Below, one piece after another: positions 55,839-64,000 of a DNA stretch of 64,000 bases (its first letter is position 1; each line of letters starts with the position of its first letter). A program made the position numbers and the translations under genes. The notes beneath the pieces were generated by a model, which was not told the origin of the DNA, ran no database searches, and saw only the letters and a list, made by a program, of their open reading frames with translations. The DNA comes from Sphingomonas sp. TREG-RG-20F-R18-01 (lineage in GTDB: Bacteria > Pseudomonadota > Alphaproteobacteria > Sphingomonadales > Sphingomonadaceae), in contig NZ_JAKNQQ010000003.1 of the NCBI RefSeq assembly GCF_022662475.1, forward strand, positions 62,001 to 126,000, written 5' to 3'.

Positions 55839-58800
55839 ATGTCGGGACAGAAGATTTTGAAAGATCGAGCCATTCGGATGCAGGCGGATGGGGTGACGAC
55901 CCTGGACGCGCCGATCGTCGCAGCCGTGATAGAAGCGTCGATCGCCCCGGCGCCCGCATTACGGCCCGAAGAGCCCTATGCCCGGGACGAGCTGCTGCAC
56001 GAACTGTTTGACGCGCAAGGCGTGCATCGCGGAACGGCGCCGGCGCTGGAGCTCATCGGCGCCAGCGAGGAATATGGGCGCAGCACGACGTGGACTTATG
56101 ACACGCTGGCGCGCCGTAGTCTGGCGTTGGCGCACCGGCTGCGGGCGCTTGGCGTCGGCTGTGGCGATCGCGTGGTGCTATGCCTGCCGCGCGGTCTCGA
56201 TCAGTATATGGCGATCCTGGGCGTGCTGCGCGCCGGGGCCGCCTATGTCCCGGTCGACTGGGGGTATCCGCAGGACCGCATCGATTTCATCGTCGAGGAT
56301 AGTGGTGCGAAGCTGACGCTGACCGTCGCGGCGCGCGCAGCGAGCATGGCCGGGGCGACGTTCGCGATCGATGCGGAACTGGGCGACCTCGCCGCCGAAC
56401 CGGTGGCACCGCTCGCGCGGGCCGAGACCGGCGCGACGCCGGGCGATCTGGCCTACATCATCTACACCTCCGGTACGACCGGGCGGCCCAAGGGGGTGAT
56501 GATCACCCATGCGAATGCCTGCCATCTCGTCCGATCGGAAAGCGCGATCCTGGCGCTCGATCCAAGTGACGTCGTGTTCGGGGGCTTCAGCCTTGCCTTC
56601 GACATGTCGGTCGAGACGATGTGGAGCGCGTTCTTCGTGGGCGCCAAGCTGCTCGTTGCGACAGAGTCGCTGGCAACCAGCGGTCCCGACGTCGCGGTGG
56701 CGCTCGCCGATGCGGGGGCGACGATCTGGCACGTCGTGCCGTCGCTCATTGCCTTGGTCGAGCATCCCGTTCCGACGCTCCGGCTGATCAACATGGGCGG
56801 CGAGGCGTGCCCGCCCGATCTGCCGCGTCGGCTGGCGCGGCCGGGGCTGCGGTTGCTCAACACCTACGGCCCGACCGAAACCTCCGTCACCGCGACCTGG
56901 ACCGAGGTCCAGCCCGGCCAGCGCATCACGATCGGCAAGCCATTGCCCGGCTATACCGCGTGGATCGTCGACGAAACGCTCCATCCGGTGCCGGCGGGGC
57001 AGGAGGGGGAGCTGATCATTGGTGGACCGGGCGTCGGCTTAGGCTACGTCAATCGGCCCGATCTGACCGCCGAGAAGTTCACCCACACGCCGTTCGATAC
57101 GGTGTCGGGCGGTCCGGAGCGGGTGTATCGCTCGGGCGATCTGGTGCGCCTCGACGCGGCGGGCGACATCGATTTCGTCGGCCGGATCGACACGCAGGTG
57201 AAGATCCGCGGATTCCGCGTCGAACTCGCCGAGATCGAAGCGGTGATCGGCGAAGCACCCGGCGTCGCGCAGGCCGTCGTACAGCTCTTCGCCGATCCCG
57301 ATGGCGCGGAATTCCTTGCCGCGTTCGTCGTCGCGCGGACGGGGGAGACGGTGGATGTCGCCGATCTCAAGACCCGCGTTGCCGAACGGCTGCCCAATTA
57401 CATGCGGCCCGCGGCCTATCAGCTGCTAGCCGCCTTGCCGACGTTGCCCGCATCCGGGAAGGTCGATCGCAAGGCGCTGATCAAGCCCGAGCTCATCGTC
57501 GATGCCGATCGTGCGATTGCCGCCCCGGCGACACCGCTCGAGGAACAGTTGCACCATGTTTGGGCCGAGGCGTTCGCACCGCAGCCGGTCTCGGTGCTCG
57601 ATGACCTGTTCGAAGACCTTGGGGGGCATTCGCTCAAGGCCGCACGGCTCGTGTCTGCCGCGCGGAAGGTCCCGGGGTTGCAGGGGCTGTCGCTGGAGGA
57701 CGTGTACGCTGCTCCCACGATCCGCGCGCTGGCGCTGCGGATCGGTGGCGCAGCACCGGTGACGGTGCAGCATGCCGGGACGTTCGTGCGGATCGCGGCG
57801 TGGAAGCGGCACCTTTGCGTCGCCGCGCAGACCATCGCCTTGCTACCGATCTATGCGCTCGCTGGCCTGCAATGGTTCTCGCCCTATATCGCCTATACCC
57901 ATCTCGCCGGGCGGATGGACCGGATCAGTGCGCTGGTTCTGAGCGCCGCCTTTTTCACGATCGTGCCGATCGCCACGATGCTGCTGTCCGTCGTCGCCAA
58001 ATGGGTCATCATTGGCCGCTTCAAGGCCGGGGATTATCCGCTGTGGGGCGGCTATTATTTCCGCTGGTGGCTGGTTCGGCGGATCATCGGTGTCACGGCG
58101 ACGCCCTATCTGGCCGGAACGCCGATGATTCGCGGCTATTACCGCATGCTGGGCGCGAAGGTCGGCAAGCGCGCCTATATCGGCACTGGCATCATCGATA
58201 CCGCAGACCTGTTTGAAGCAGGGGACGACGCGATCATCAGCGATCAAGCAGTGATCGCCACCAGCTCGGTCGAGCGGGGAATGCTGCGCCTCGGCACGGT
58301 AACGCTCGGGGCAGGAGCGTTTGTCGGTTCGCAGGCGGTGGTCGGTCGCAACGCCGTCCTCGGCGAGGATGCCGTGCTCGACGATATGTCGGCCTTGCCG
58401 GCCGAAATGACCGTACCGCCACGCCAGCGCTGGACGGGGTCGCCAGCGGCCGTTGCGGGGGCCGTGCCTGCGCGTCCGACGCGAGGTCGCCGCGAGGCGC
58501 CCGCGGCGACGCTCGGCCTGCTGATCGGCGCGCTGCTCCTGCCGATCATCGCGATCCTGCCGATCGCACCTGGGCTGATCGCGCTCATGGAGCTCGACTG
58601 GGCAACCACCGGCTATGCCTATGTCCTCGTCTCGCCGCTGCTCGCGATCACCTATGTCGTGATGATGTGCGTCCTGACGGTGGCGGCGAAGCGGTTGATC
58701 CTCGGCAAGGTATCGGCTGGGACGTATGCACTCGATAGCGGCTTCTACGTTCGCTACTGGCTCGTCAAACAGATCAACGACCTGGCGCTGCGGCTGCTCC

Positions 58801-59900
58801 ACCCCATCTTCGCGACCCTCTATGTCATCCCATGGTATCGTGCGCTCGGCGTCACCGTCGGACGGCGCGCGGAAATCTCGACGGCGAGTGCGATCGTTCC
58901 CGATCTAGTCGAGATCGGGCCGGAAAGTTTCATCGCCGACTCCGTCATCTTCGGGGCAGCAAGGATCGGTCATGGCACGATCGAACTGGCGCAGACGCGG
59001 ATCGGCCGGCGCAGCTTCATCGGCAATTCGGCCCTGTTGCCGAGCGGTGCGCAGATTGGTGACGAGGTGCTGATCGGCGTGCTGTCCAAGCCGCCCGAGG
59101 ACCCGGCCGATGCGCTGGAGACCGGCAGCACTTGGTTCGGATCGCCGGCCATCAAGCTTCCAGTGCGGCAGGTCGCGACGATGTTCGATGAGGGCGCCCG
59201 CTTCAATCCGTCGCGCGGGCTGATTGCGACGCGGCTATCGATCGAGGCGGTCCGGACGACCCTGTCGCTGACCGCGTTCCTCGTCTTCTTCAGCCTGTTG
59301 TTGTCCGTCGTCGGCGATCTCGACGATCTCGAACGCGGCGGGTTGGTCATCGGACTGGCGTTCCCCTTCCTGTATGTCGGTTTCTGCCTGGCCTGCGGCG
59401 CGTTCGTGCTCGCGCTGAAATGGACGGTGGTGGGGCGCTACAAGGTGACCACCGCGCCGCTGTGGAGCCCGTTCGTCTGGCGCACCGAACTCGTCACCGC
59501 CACCTACGAGAATCTTGCGGTCGCCAACCTGCTCGAGCCGTTGCGCGGCACACCGTGGATCGGCGTCTACCTGCGGCTGATGGGCGCAAAGGTCGGCAAG
59601 CGCTGTTACATCGACACGACCGATTTGACCGAACACGATCTCGTGACGATCGGAGACGATGTTGCGCTCAACGACTTTGCAGGGCTGCAGACCCATCTGT
59701 TCGAGGACCGGGTGATGAAGGTCGGGGCGATCCGCATCGGTGATCGCGCAACGATCGGATCGCTGGCGATCGTTCTATACGACGCCGAGATCGGAGCGGA
59801 CGCGCAGCTTGGCGATTTGTCGGTGGTGATGAAGGGCGAGACCTTGCCCGACGGTACCAATTGGGAGGGCAGTCCGGCCCGGATCGCGAACGAGGCATGA
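55839..59900 (+). CDS. Pls-type single-module NRPS with six membrane helices and three C-terminal domains
   Basis: 1353 residues from ATG 55839 (ATG 55878 gives 1340; both have weak ribosome binding sites). The adenylation domain has YIIYTSGTTGRPKGV, FSLAFDMSVETM, NTYGPTETSV and ASGKVDRKAL. The carrier protein follows with LGGHSLKAARL (pantetheine Ser598). Then come three pairs of membrane helices (about 658-725, 891-952, 1140-1193), each followed by a left-handed beta-helix-like domain. There is no condensation or thioesterase domain. This is the architecture and length of epsilon-poly-L-lysine synthetase (Pls, 1319 residues), which links one amino acid repeatedly through side-chain amines. 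The amino acid used here is unknown. Confidence 0.9.
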   Translation: MSGQKILKDRAIRMQADGVTTLDAPIVAAVIEASIAPAPALRPEEPYARDELLHELFDAQGVHRGTAPALELIGASEEYGRSTTWTYDTLARRSLALAHRLRALGVGCGDRVVLCLPRGLDQYMAILGVLRAGAAYVPVDWGYPQDRIDFIVEDSGAKLTLTVAARAASMAGATFAIDAELGDLAAEPVAPLARAETGATPGDLAYIIYTSGTTGRPKGVMITHANACHLVRSESAILALDPSDVVFGGFSLAFDMSVETMWSAFFVGAKLLVATESLATSGPDVAVALADAGATIWHVVPSLIALVEHPVPTLRLINMGGEACPPDLPRRLARPGLRLLNTYGPTETSVTATWTEVQPGQRITIGKPLPGYTAWIVDETLHPVPAGQEGELIIGGPGVGLGYVNRPDLTAEKFTHTPFDTVSGGPERVYRSGDLVRLDAAGDIDFVGRIDTQVKIRGFRVELAEIEAVIGEAPGVAQAVVQLFADPDGAEFLAAFVVARTGETVDVADLKTRVAERLPNYMRPAAYQLLAALPTLPASGKVDRKALIKPELIVDADRAIAAPATPLEEQLHHVWAEAFAPQPVSVLDDLFEDLGGHSLKAARLVSAARKVPGLQGLSLEDVYAAPTIRALALRIGGAAPVTVQHAGTFVRIAAWKRHLCVAAQTIALLPIYALAGLQWFSPYIAYTHLAGRMDRISALVLSAAFFTIVPIATMLLSVVAKWVIIGRFKAGDYPLWGGYYFRWWLVRRIIGVTATPYLAGTPMIRGYYRMLGAKVGKRAYIGTGIIDTADLFEAGDDAIISDQAVIATSSVERGMLRLGTVTLGAGAFVGSQAVVGRNAVLGEDAVLDDMSALPAEMTVPPRQRWTGSPAAVAGAVPARPTRGRREAPAATLGLLIGALLLPIIAILPIAPGLIALMELDWATTGYAYVLVSPLLAITYVVMMCVLTVAAKRLILGKVSAGTYALDSGFYVRYWLVKQINDLALRLLHPIFATLYVIPWYRALGVTVGRRAEISTASAIVPDLVEIGPESFIADSVIFGAARIGHGTIELAQTRIGRRSFIGNSALLPSGAQIGDEVLIGVLSKPPEDPADALETGSTWFGSPAIKLPVRQVATMFDEGARFNPSRGLIATRLSIEAVRTTLSLTAFLVFFSLLLSVVGDLDDLERGGLVIGLAFPFLYVGFCLACGAFVLALKWTVVGRYKVTTAPLWSPFVWRTELVTATYENLAVANLLEPLRGTPWIGVYLRLMGAKVGKRCYIDTTDLTEHDLVTIGDDVALNDFAGLQTHLFEDRVMKVGAIRIGDRATIGSLAIVLYDAEIGADAQLGDLSVVMKGETLPDGTNWEGSPARIANEA

Positions 59901-60469
59901 CCCCGCTGTGGCATGACGGTCCGCTTGCGGCGCTACCCGAGGGCGCCGCACCGGTGGTGTGGCGGGTGCCCGATGCGGGGCCGACCGCGCGCCATACGCT
60001 CGCCTGTGCGCTCGTTGCGCGACGGGCCGAATTGAGCGCCGGCGTCGTCCAGCTTGCCCGCAGTCGCGCGGGGGCGCCGCGCGTGGCCAATCCACCCGGC
60101 TGGTATATCGGGCTGTCGCAACGCGGCGGCCGGTCGCTGATCGCGGTCGCCATGCGACCGATTGCGGTCGACCGGGAGGTGGTCGACGGCATGGCCCCGC
60201 TATGGGACATGCTCAGCGCGGGCGAAGCGACCGCGCTGCGGAAGCTTGACCGCAGCGACCAGCCCCGCGCGTGGTTGCGTCGGTGGACGATCAAGGAGGC
60301 GCATGCCAAGCTGATCGGCGAGCCGCGCCGTATCGCTCCGGAACTGATCGAGACCAGCATCCTCGATCGCGTTAACGCAAGCGCCGTGTGTGAAGGACGG
60401 TCGCGCTGTTGGACCCGCGATACCGGGGATGCCATCGAAACGGTCGCGATGTGGGATGAAGCAATATGA
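59897..60469 (+). CDS. 4'-phosphopantetheinyl transferase superfamily protein
   Basis: 190 residues, short for the Sfp type. It would load the phosphopantetheine arm onto the carrier domain of the preceding synthetase. The family signature WTIKEAHAK is clear, and PPGWYIGLSQRGG matches the CoA-binding strand. The first metal-site Asp motif is partly kept in AVDREVVD. Its start lies in an ATGA overlap with the synthetase stop, strongly implying a dedicated partner. Confidence 0.85.
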   Translation: MTPLWHDGPLAALPEGAAPVVWRVPDAGPTARHTLACALVARRAELSAGVVQLARSRAGAPRVANPPGWYIGLSQRGGRSLIAVAMRPIAVDREVVDGMAPLWDMLSAGEATALRKLDRSDQPRAWLRRWTIKEAHAKLIGEPRRIAPELIETSILDRVNASAVCEGRSRCWTRDTGDAIETVAMWDEAI

Positions 60470-60999
60470 GCAGGATCGAGGTCCGGGACTATGCGGAAAC
60501 GGACCGTTCCGCGGTGCTGGCCATTTTCGACACAAACCTGCCCGAGTATTTTGGGGCAGGCGACCGCGACTGGTTGCAGGAGACGCTCGACGAGCCCGAC
60601 GGTCCCGCGCTGATCGTCACGGTGGATGGCGAGGCGGCGGCGTTTGGCGGCTATGAGGTCTGGGACCATTACAACAAGGCGCTGCTCTATTGGGGGATGG
60701 CCGCGCGGCGGTATCACCGCAGCGGCCTCGGTCGCTTGCTGGTGTTCGAGCGGTTGATCCATGTCACCCGTCACGCCGATCCAGCCACGCGGTACGTGAC
60801 CGTCGATACATCACCCCTGGTCGCGCCGTTTTTCGAACGTTGTGGCTTCGAGCCGACGGCTGTTTGGCCGGAAGGGTATCGCTCCGGGATGACGATGCAC
60901 GAACTGCGCTTCGACCTCGCGCAAGCCACGCTGCAGAACCTGACGGCCCGGCGGGACGACGCTTTGCAGCGGGCAATCGCAAAGCTCGGGACCGCTTGA
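60466..60999 (+). CDS. GNAT-family acetyltransferase
   Basis: 177 residues. The GNAT fold begins IEVRDYAETDRSAVLAIF. The acetyl-CoA loop is in RRYHRSGLGRLLVFERL, and the late strand FFERCGFEPTAVW is typical. It starts in an ATGA overlap with the phosphopantetheinyl transferase, so it belongs to the same operon. It could acetylate the synthetase product, for self-protection or tailoring; this is inferred from context only. Confidence 0.85.
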   Translation: MSRIEVRDYAETDRSAVLAIFDTNLPEYFGAGDRDWLQETLDEPDGPALIVTVDGEAAAFGGYEVWDHYNKALLYWGMAARRYHRSGLGRLLVFERLIHVTRHADPATRYVTVDTSPLVAPFFERCGFEPTAVWPEGYRSGMTMHELRFDLAQATLQNLTARRDDALQRAIAKLGTA

Positions 61000-61319
61000 A
61001 CGGTAGCCCATGCGTACCTGCCGTTTCGTTCTTTCGTCGTCGTCGACCGCGGCTCGGGCGGCCGCGCGAAAGACCCGGCAAAGATGGTCTCCGCAGGGCG
61101 GCGCGTGCCTGCGAGCCGCAGATGGTCCTGGGCCTGGCTTCGCTGGGGGTCGTCCTTGAGTGTCGGGCCAGGCGCTGATGGCAACCGGTCTGCAGCCCCC
61201 GCGGCTGAAACCGCAATCAGCCTTTGTACTGCATGTGGCGCGCGTCCGGGACGACGCGCGGACGGCAGACGCGTCCTCGATGCGATAGCGGATGTCGCCA
61301 GCGCCCAAGACGTCGGCTT

Positions 61320-61358
61320 GCGCCAACCGCACGCACCCCGTGCGCGTGCGGTTGGCGC
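61320..61358. terminator. Strong hairpin, probable bidirectional terminator
   Basis: A perfect 15-base stem (GCGCCAACCGCACGC and its complement) with a 9-base loop, lying between two convergent genes. It has no T-run. Confidence 0.6.
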
Positions 61359-61377
61359 GATGCGGTGCCGCTCGCCA

Positions 61378-61411
61378 ACAGGCGGTCGTTGCCTGTGTCG
61401 CGACCGCCTGT
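61378..61411. terminator. Second hairpin downstream of the SDR gene
   Basis: A perfect 11-base stem (ACAGGCGGTCG and its complement, loop 12) ends eight bases from the SDR stop codon. It probably terminates that minus-strand gene together with the hairpin beyond it. Confidence 0.55.
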
Positions 61412-61418
61412 CCGCCGG

Positions 61419-62294
61419 TCAGTTGATCGGTACCCCGCCGGTCACGGCGATTACCGCGCCGGTCATGTAGCTTCCTTCCGCCGACGCGAGCAAAACATAG
61501 GCGGGGGCGAGTTCGGCGGGCTGGCCTGCGCGGCCCAAAGGCGTGTCCTGGCCCAGCGTTTCCAGTTCCTCCGGCGACTTGGCGATCGGCTGGATCGGCG
61601 TCCAGATCGGTCCGGGCGCGACGGCGTTGACGCGGATGCCCTTCGCGACCAGCAGATTGGACAGCCCGACCGTGAGGCTGGAGATCGCCCCTTTGGTCGC
61701 CGCATAGACGATCATGCTCTTGGTCGCGACCTTGGCCTGCTCGCTGGTCGTATTCACGATTGCAGACCCCGGCTGCATGTGCGGCGCCGCGGCCTTGGCC
61801 AGACGGATCATGGCAAACACATTGGCGGAGAATGCAGCCTGCATCTCATCATCGTCGATGCTGGCAAGATCGTCATTCATCGTCTGCGCCGCGGCATTGT
61901 TGACCAATATGTCGAGGCCACCGAGTTCCGCAACCGTCCGCTCCACCAGCGCGACGCAGTGATCCCGGTCGCGAATGTCACCCGGCAACAGCACACAGCG
62001 CTGACCAGCCTGCTCGACCCAGGCACGCGTGTCCTCGGCATCCGCCTGCTCGACGGGGAGGTAGGAGATCGCGACGTCGGCGCCCTCTCGCGCATAGGCG
62101 ATCGCGACTGCCTTGCCGATGCCCGAATCGCCGCCGGTGATGAGCGCGACCTTGCCTGCCAGCAGCCCCTTGCCGACGTAGCTTTGCTCGCCGTGGTCGG
62201 GCTTGGTCTTCATATCGACGACAAGCCCGGGGGCGGGCTGCTGCGGTTCGCCGGGAAAGCTCGTTGGCTGGTTGGTGCGGGGATCGTTGGTCAT
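61419..62294 (-). CDS. Short-chain dehydrogenase of the YhdF/GSP39-like type
   Basis: 291 residues. The N-terminal 45 residues (PTSFPGEPQQPAPGLVVDM) are the extension typical of stress-associated SDRs such as YhdF, YhxC and general stress protein 39. The core has ITGGDSGIGKAVA, NNAAAQ, Ser in NTTSEQ and the YAATK active-site pair. It uses NAD(P) on an unknown alcohol or carbonyl. The start at 62294 has AGGATACG upstream; the 27 extra upstream codons look non-coding. Confidence 0.9.
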   Translation of the reverse strand: MTNDPRTNQPTSFPGEPQQPAPGLVVDMKTKPDHGEQSYVGKGLLAGKVALITGGDSGIGKAVAIAYAREGADVAISYLPVEQADAEDTRAWVEQAGQRCVLLPGDIRDRDHCVALVERTVAELGGLDILVNNAAAQTMNDDLASIDDDEMQAAFSANVFAMIRLAKAAAPHMQPGSAIVNTTSEQAKVATKSMIVYAATKGAISSLTVGLSNLLVAKGIRVNAVAPGPIWTPIQPIAKSPEELETLGQDTPLGRAGQPAELAPAYVLLASAEGSYMTGAVIAVTGGVPIN

Positions 62295-62437
62295 GGAGCG
62301 TATCCTGCTGTTCTGGTCGCAGCGGAACGGTCGAAAGGTCGTTAAGTGCCAGGAGCGCCGGGCCACGGAATGCATGCGCGCAAACGGCCCGAATGCCGCT
62401 CAGGCAGGTCCTGGTGCGGCGGCCGGACCCTATGCGG

Positions 62438-62779
62438 CTATTGCGGATCGGCGCGGCGGGTCGGTGCGTGAAAATCCGCAGGCTTGTCCGCGATCCATCG
62501 CAGGAATCGGCTGATATCCGGGCGCGCGCGCAAGGCGTCGAGGTCCGCGAAGGTCGTGGCGAGATCCTGGTTGGAGACACTGGCGTGAATGATACGGTGA
62601 CAGATGGGATGAACCGGCAGGACCTCGGTACCACCGCGGCTTTTGGGGATGCGGTGGTGCCACTCGATCTTTCGACCGAGTGTCCGGTCGCAAAGGCCGC
62701 ATCGTCCGGTCACGTCGCCGACCGGCATGCGCTCCGCAGCCTGCTTAAGCCCCGCCATTCGCTTCACACGTCCGCCCAT
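62438..62779 (-). CDS. Small HNH endonuclease-like protein
   Basis: 113 residues from ATG 62779; ATG 62758 is a possible later start. A zinc/HNH motif is visible: CGLCDRTL, EWHHRIPKSRGG, PVHPICHRIIHA. That is the compact HNH fold found in many stand-alone bacterial nucleases of unknown role. No partner methylase or phage gene is nearby. It is divergent from the thioredoxin-like gene. Confidence 0.8.
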   Translation of the reverse strand: MGGRVKRMAGLKQAAERMPVGDVTGRCGLCDRTLGRKIEWHHRIPKSRGGTEVLPVHPICHRIIHASVSNQDLATTFADLDALRARPDISRFLRWIADKPADFHAPTRRADPQ

Positions 62780-62869
62780 TGGCGCAATATGGTGCGAGGA
62801 GGCTTACCGCCAAGCCTCGGACGGTATATTCCGGGATCGGTCCACGCCGATCCATCTTGGGAGCAGGAG

Positions 62870-63370
62870 GTGCAGCGTCTGTTCGGTACTTGTATCGGCG
62901 TTCTGGCGGCGATCGCTCCGGTCGCCTCGCCGCGTACGGGGGAGCAGGCGCCTGCCTTCACCGTCCAGCTTTACCACGGCGCCACGGTCGATTCACACAG
63001 CCTGGCGGGGCGCGTCGTAATCCTCAATTTCTGGGCGAGCTGGTGCGGGCCGTGCAAGCGGGAGCTTGCCGAGCTGGACGCCGTGCTCGCGCACCATGGC
63101 AGCGCGCGTGTGGCGGTGTTCGCCATCGATGCGGGAACGCGGACCGAGCCGCGCTTGCTCGACCGGCAGGCGGCGGCGATGCGCGTGCCGATCGCGACCG
63201 CGATCAGCGCGCCCTATCGTCCGCGTGGCGGTGCCGTGCCGACGACCTGGCTTATCGACCCCCGCGGGCGCGTCGTGGCGGTTCAGGCGGGCGCGTTTCG
63301 CCCGGGCGAGATCGCGCGGCTGGTCGACGCGCTGCTCGGCGTCACTTCGGCGGGCGATACACCACGTTGA
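62870..63370 (+). CDS. TlpA-like exported thioredoxin-family protein
   Basis: 166 residues from GTG 62870, chosen because GGGAG lies six bases upstream and a signal peptide (MQRLFGTCIGVLAAIAPVAS) begins there. The redox motif is in LNFWASWCGPCKRELAEL, and the cis-Pro loop in GAVPTTWLID. It would reduce or isomerise disulfides or help cytochrome c maturation in the periplasm. Its last 29 bases overlap the convergent TonB-like gene. Confidence 0.88.
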   Translation: MQRLFGTCIGVLAAIAPVASPRTGEQAPAFTVQLYHGATVDSHSLAGRVVILNFWASWCGPCKRELAELDAVLAHHGSARVAVFAIDAGTRTEPRLLDRQAAAMRVPIATAISAPYRPRGGAVPTTWLIDPRGRVVAVQAGAFRPGEIARLVDALLGVTSAGDTPR

Positions 63371-64000
63371 TCGACTGGCCGACGCAGCCGAGCACCTCGC
63401 TGCCCAGCGTCGGTGGGAGATAGCGGAACCGCGCGACTGCCTTTTCGGTCGAGGGGCCGAACACGAACGGCGGATAGGCAATCACGGTGCGGACGTCGGT
63501 GACGCTCCCGTTGGGTGCGATGTCGAAGGCCGTGCGCGCATTCCCTTCGAACCCCCAGCGTAGCGCCTCGCTCGGGAAGGCGTCGCTGGAAATGCTGGTA
63601 TTCTGCGGCACGGGGCGGACATCGAGCAGCGAGCATTGTTCGGGGGTAATTCCCGCGTCGGTCAACCGCGCGTCGGCGCGCGCCGGGGCGCCCTTGCGCC
63701 TGTCGAGCAACGCGAGGTGAAGTTGCGCGAGGCTGCGGATCGGGTCGTCCTGCGGGAGCAGCGCTGGCGGCGTCGCGATCGCCGCCTGCAACAGCGCCTG
63801 CACCGGCGCGAACGTGCCCCCCGCCTCGAACGCCAGCGCCTGCTCGGTGCGCAGCCAAGCGCGCGCACGTTCCGCGCCGGGCTGGTCGTCGAGCCGGGCG
63901 AGCGCGGTGCCAAGCAGCCGTGCCTTGTCGTTCTGCCAGCCCCGTCGCGACGCCGCGTTTACCGACTGAGACCCGACGTAGAGCGCGAACGCGCGGACGT
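63342..64000 (-). CDS. TonB C-terminal-domain protein, partial (5' end outside the window)
   Basis: The frame is open from the window edge; about 218 C-terminal residues are present. The last 90 residues (GFEGNARTAFDIAPNGSVTD, then AVARFRYLPPT) form a TonB C-terminal fold, as in energy-transducer-like proteins. The preceding part is helical with Ala/Leu/Arg repeats and may be TPR-like. Whether it spans the membrane like a true TonB cannot be seen. It overlaps the TlpA-like gene tail-to-tail by 29 bases. Confidence 0.75.
   Translation of the reverse strand, partial: VRAFALYVGSQSVNAASRRGWQNDKARLLGTALARLDDQPGAERARAWLRTEQALAFEAGGTFAPVQALLQAAIATPPALLPQDDPIRSLAQLHLALLDRRKGAPARADARLTDAGITPEQCSLLDVRPVPQNTSISSDAFPSEALRWGFEGNARTAFDIAPNGSVTDVRTVIAYPPFVFGPSTEKAVARFRYLPPTLGSEVLGCVGQSINVVYRPPK

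Larger units (their letters stand above)
61000..61418. other. Intergenic stretch without a gene, two hairpins at its end
   Basis: 419 bases between the convergent GNAT and SDR genes. Short open frames exist on both strands but none has a ribosome binding site or a recognisable product. The last 100 bases hold two stable hairpins, listed separately. The rest shows nothing I can name. Confidence 0.5.

Noticed and set aside
61000..61418. Short open frames between the GNAT and SDR genes as possible genes.
   Set aside because: None has a ribosome binding site, plausible composition or recognisable product, and the region ends in terminator-like hairpins.
62438..62779. The HNH protein as part of a restriction system, homing element or prophage.
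   Set aside because: No methylase, intron, terminase or integrase is nearby and the flanking genes are ordinary chromosomal ones.

Overview
The window looks like chromosomal DNA of a sphingomonad-type alphaproteobacterium. It is GC-rich throughout and carries two large TonB-dependent receptors. A glycine-zipper protein, a ComEC without a metal-binding C-terminal domain and a DUF2336 protein are also present, and a LexA gene is preceded by alphaproteobacterial GTTC-N7-GTTC SOS boxes. I saw no rRNA, CRISPR array, insertion sequence or phage genes; there is one tRNA (Met, CAU). Genus-level assignment is inference.

Layout. 0-16 kb: end of a GH31 glycosidase, aldose epimerase, a cupin, a membrane GGDEF-EAL protein, an alpha/beta-hydrolase fused in frame to a secreted beta-propeller, a secreted trypsin-fold protease, alanine dehydrogenase with a divergent Lrp regulator, Kup, tRNA-Met, an aldo/keto reductase-SDR pair. 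16-23.3 kb: a signalling island with a normal Hpt protein, a 779-residue membrane coiled-coil protein, an Hpt-like protein with Trp in place of the phospho-His, a nucleotidyltransferase-like membrane protein, DUF2336, and a histidine-kinase-like protein with Gln in place of the phospho-His. 23.3-31 kb: housekeeping genes gltA, gltX, comEC, lexA, moeA. 31-41 kb: TonB receptor, VanY-type peptidase, RluA-type synthase, ArfB, two families of long inverted repeats, a periplasmic catalase followed by an ankyrin protein, MsrC, M28 peptidase.

41-49.6 kb holds what I consider the most interesting system. A FixL/FixJ-like two-component pair borders a tightly overlapping minus-strand operon: a membrane cytochrome b with two His-x13-His pairs, a cytochrome with 20 CxxCH motifs built from six tri-heme modules, a penta-heme cytochrome, and a TPR plus beta-barrel protein. 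Divergent from it is a flavoprotein with two iron-sulfur motifs and a membrane anchor. Together these could carry electrons from cytoplasmic NAD(P)H through the inner membrane and periplasm to the cell surface or a periplasmic acceptor, with up to 25 c-type hemes. This is a predicted electron conduit that I cannot match to a characterised operon.

49.6-61 kb: cardiolipin-synthase-like protein, DUF2721, a YncE-like propeller, a second TonB receptor, then a three-gene overlapping operon: a single-module NRPS with the A-PCP-six-TM-three-C-domain architecture of epsilon-poly-lysine synthetase (Pls), its phosphopantetheinyl transferase and a GNAT acetyltransferase. This points to a homo-oligomeric amino-acid product. 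61-64 kb: SDR, HNH protein, TlpA-like thioredoxin and the C-terminal part of a TonB-like protein running off the window.
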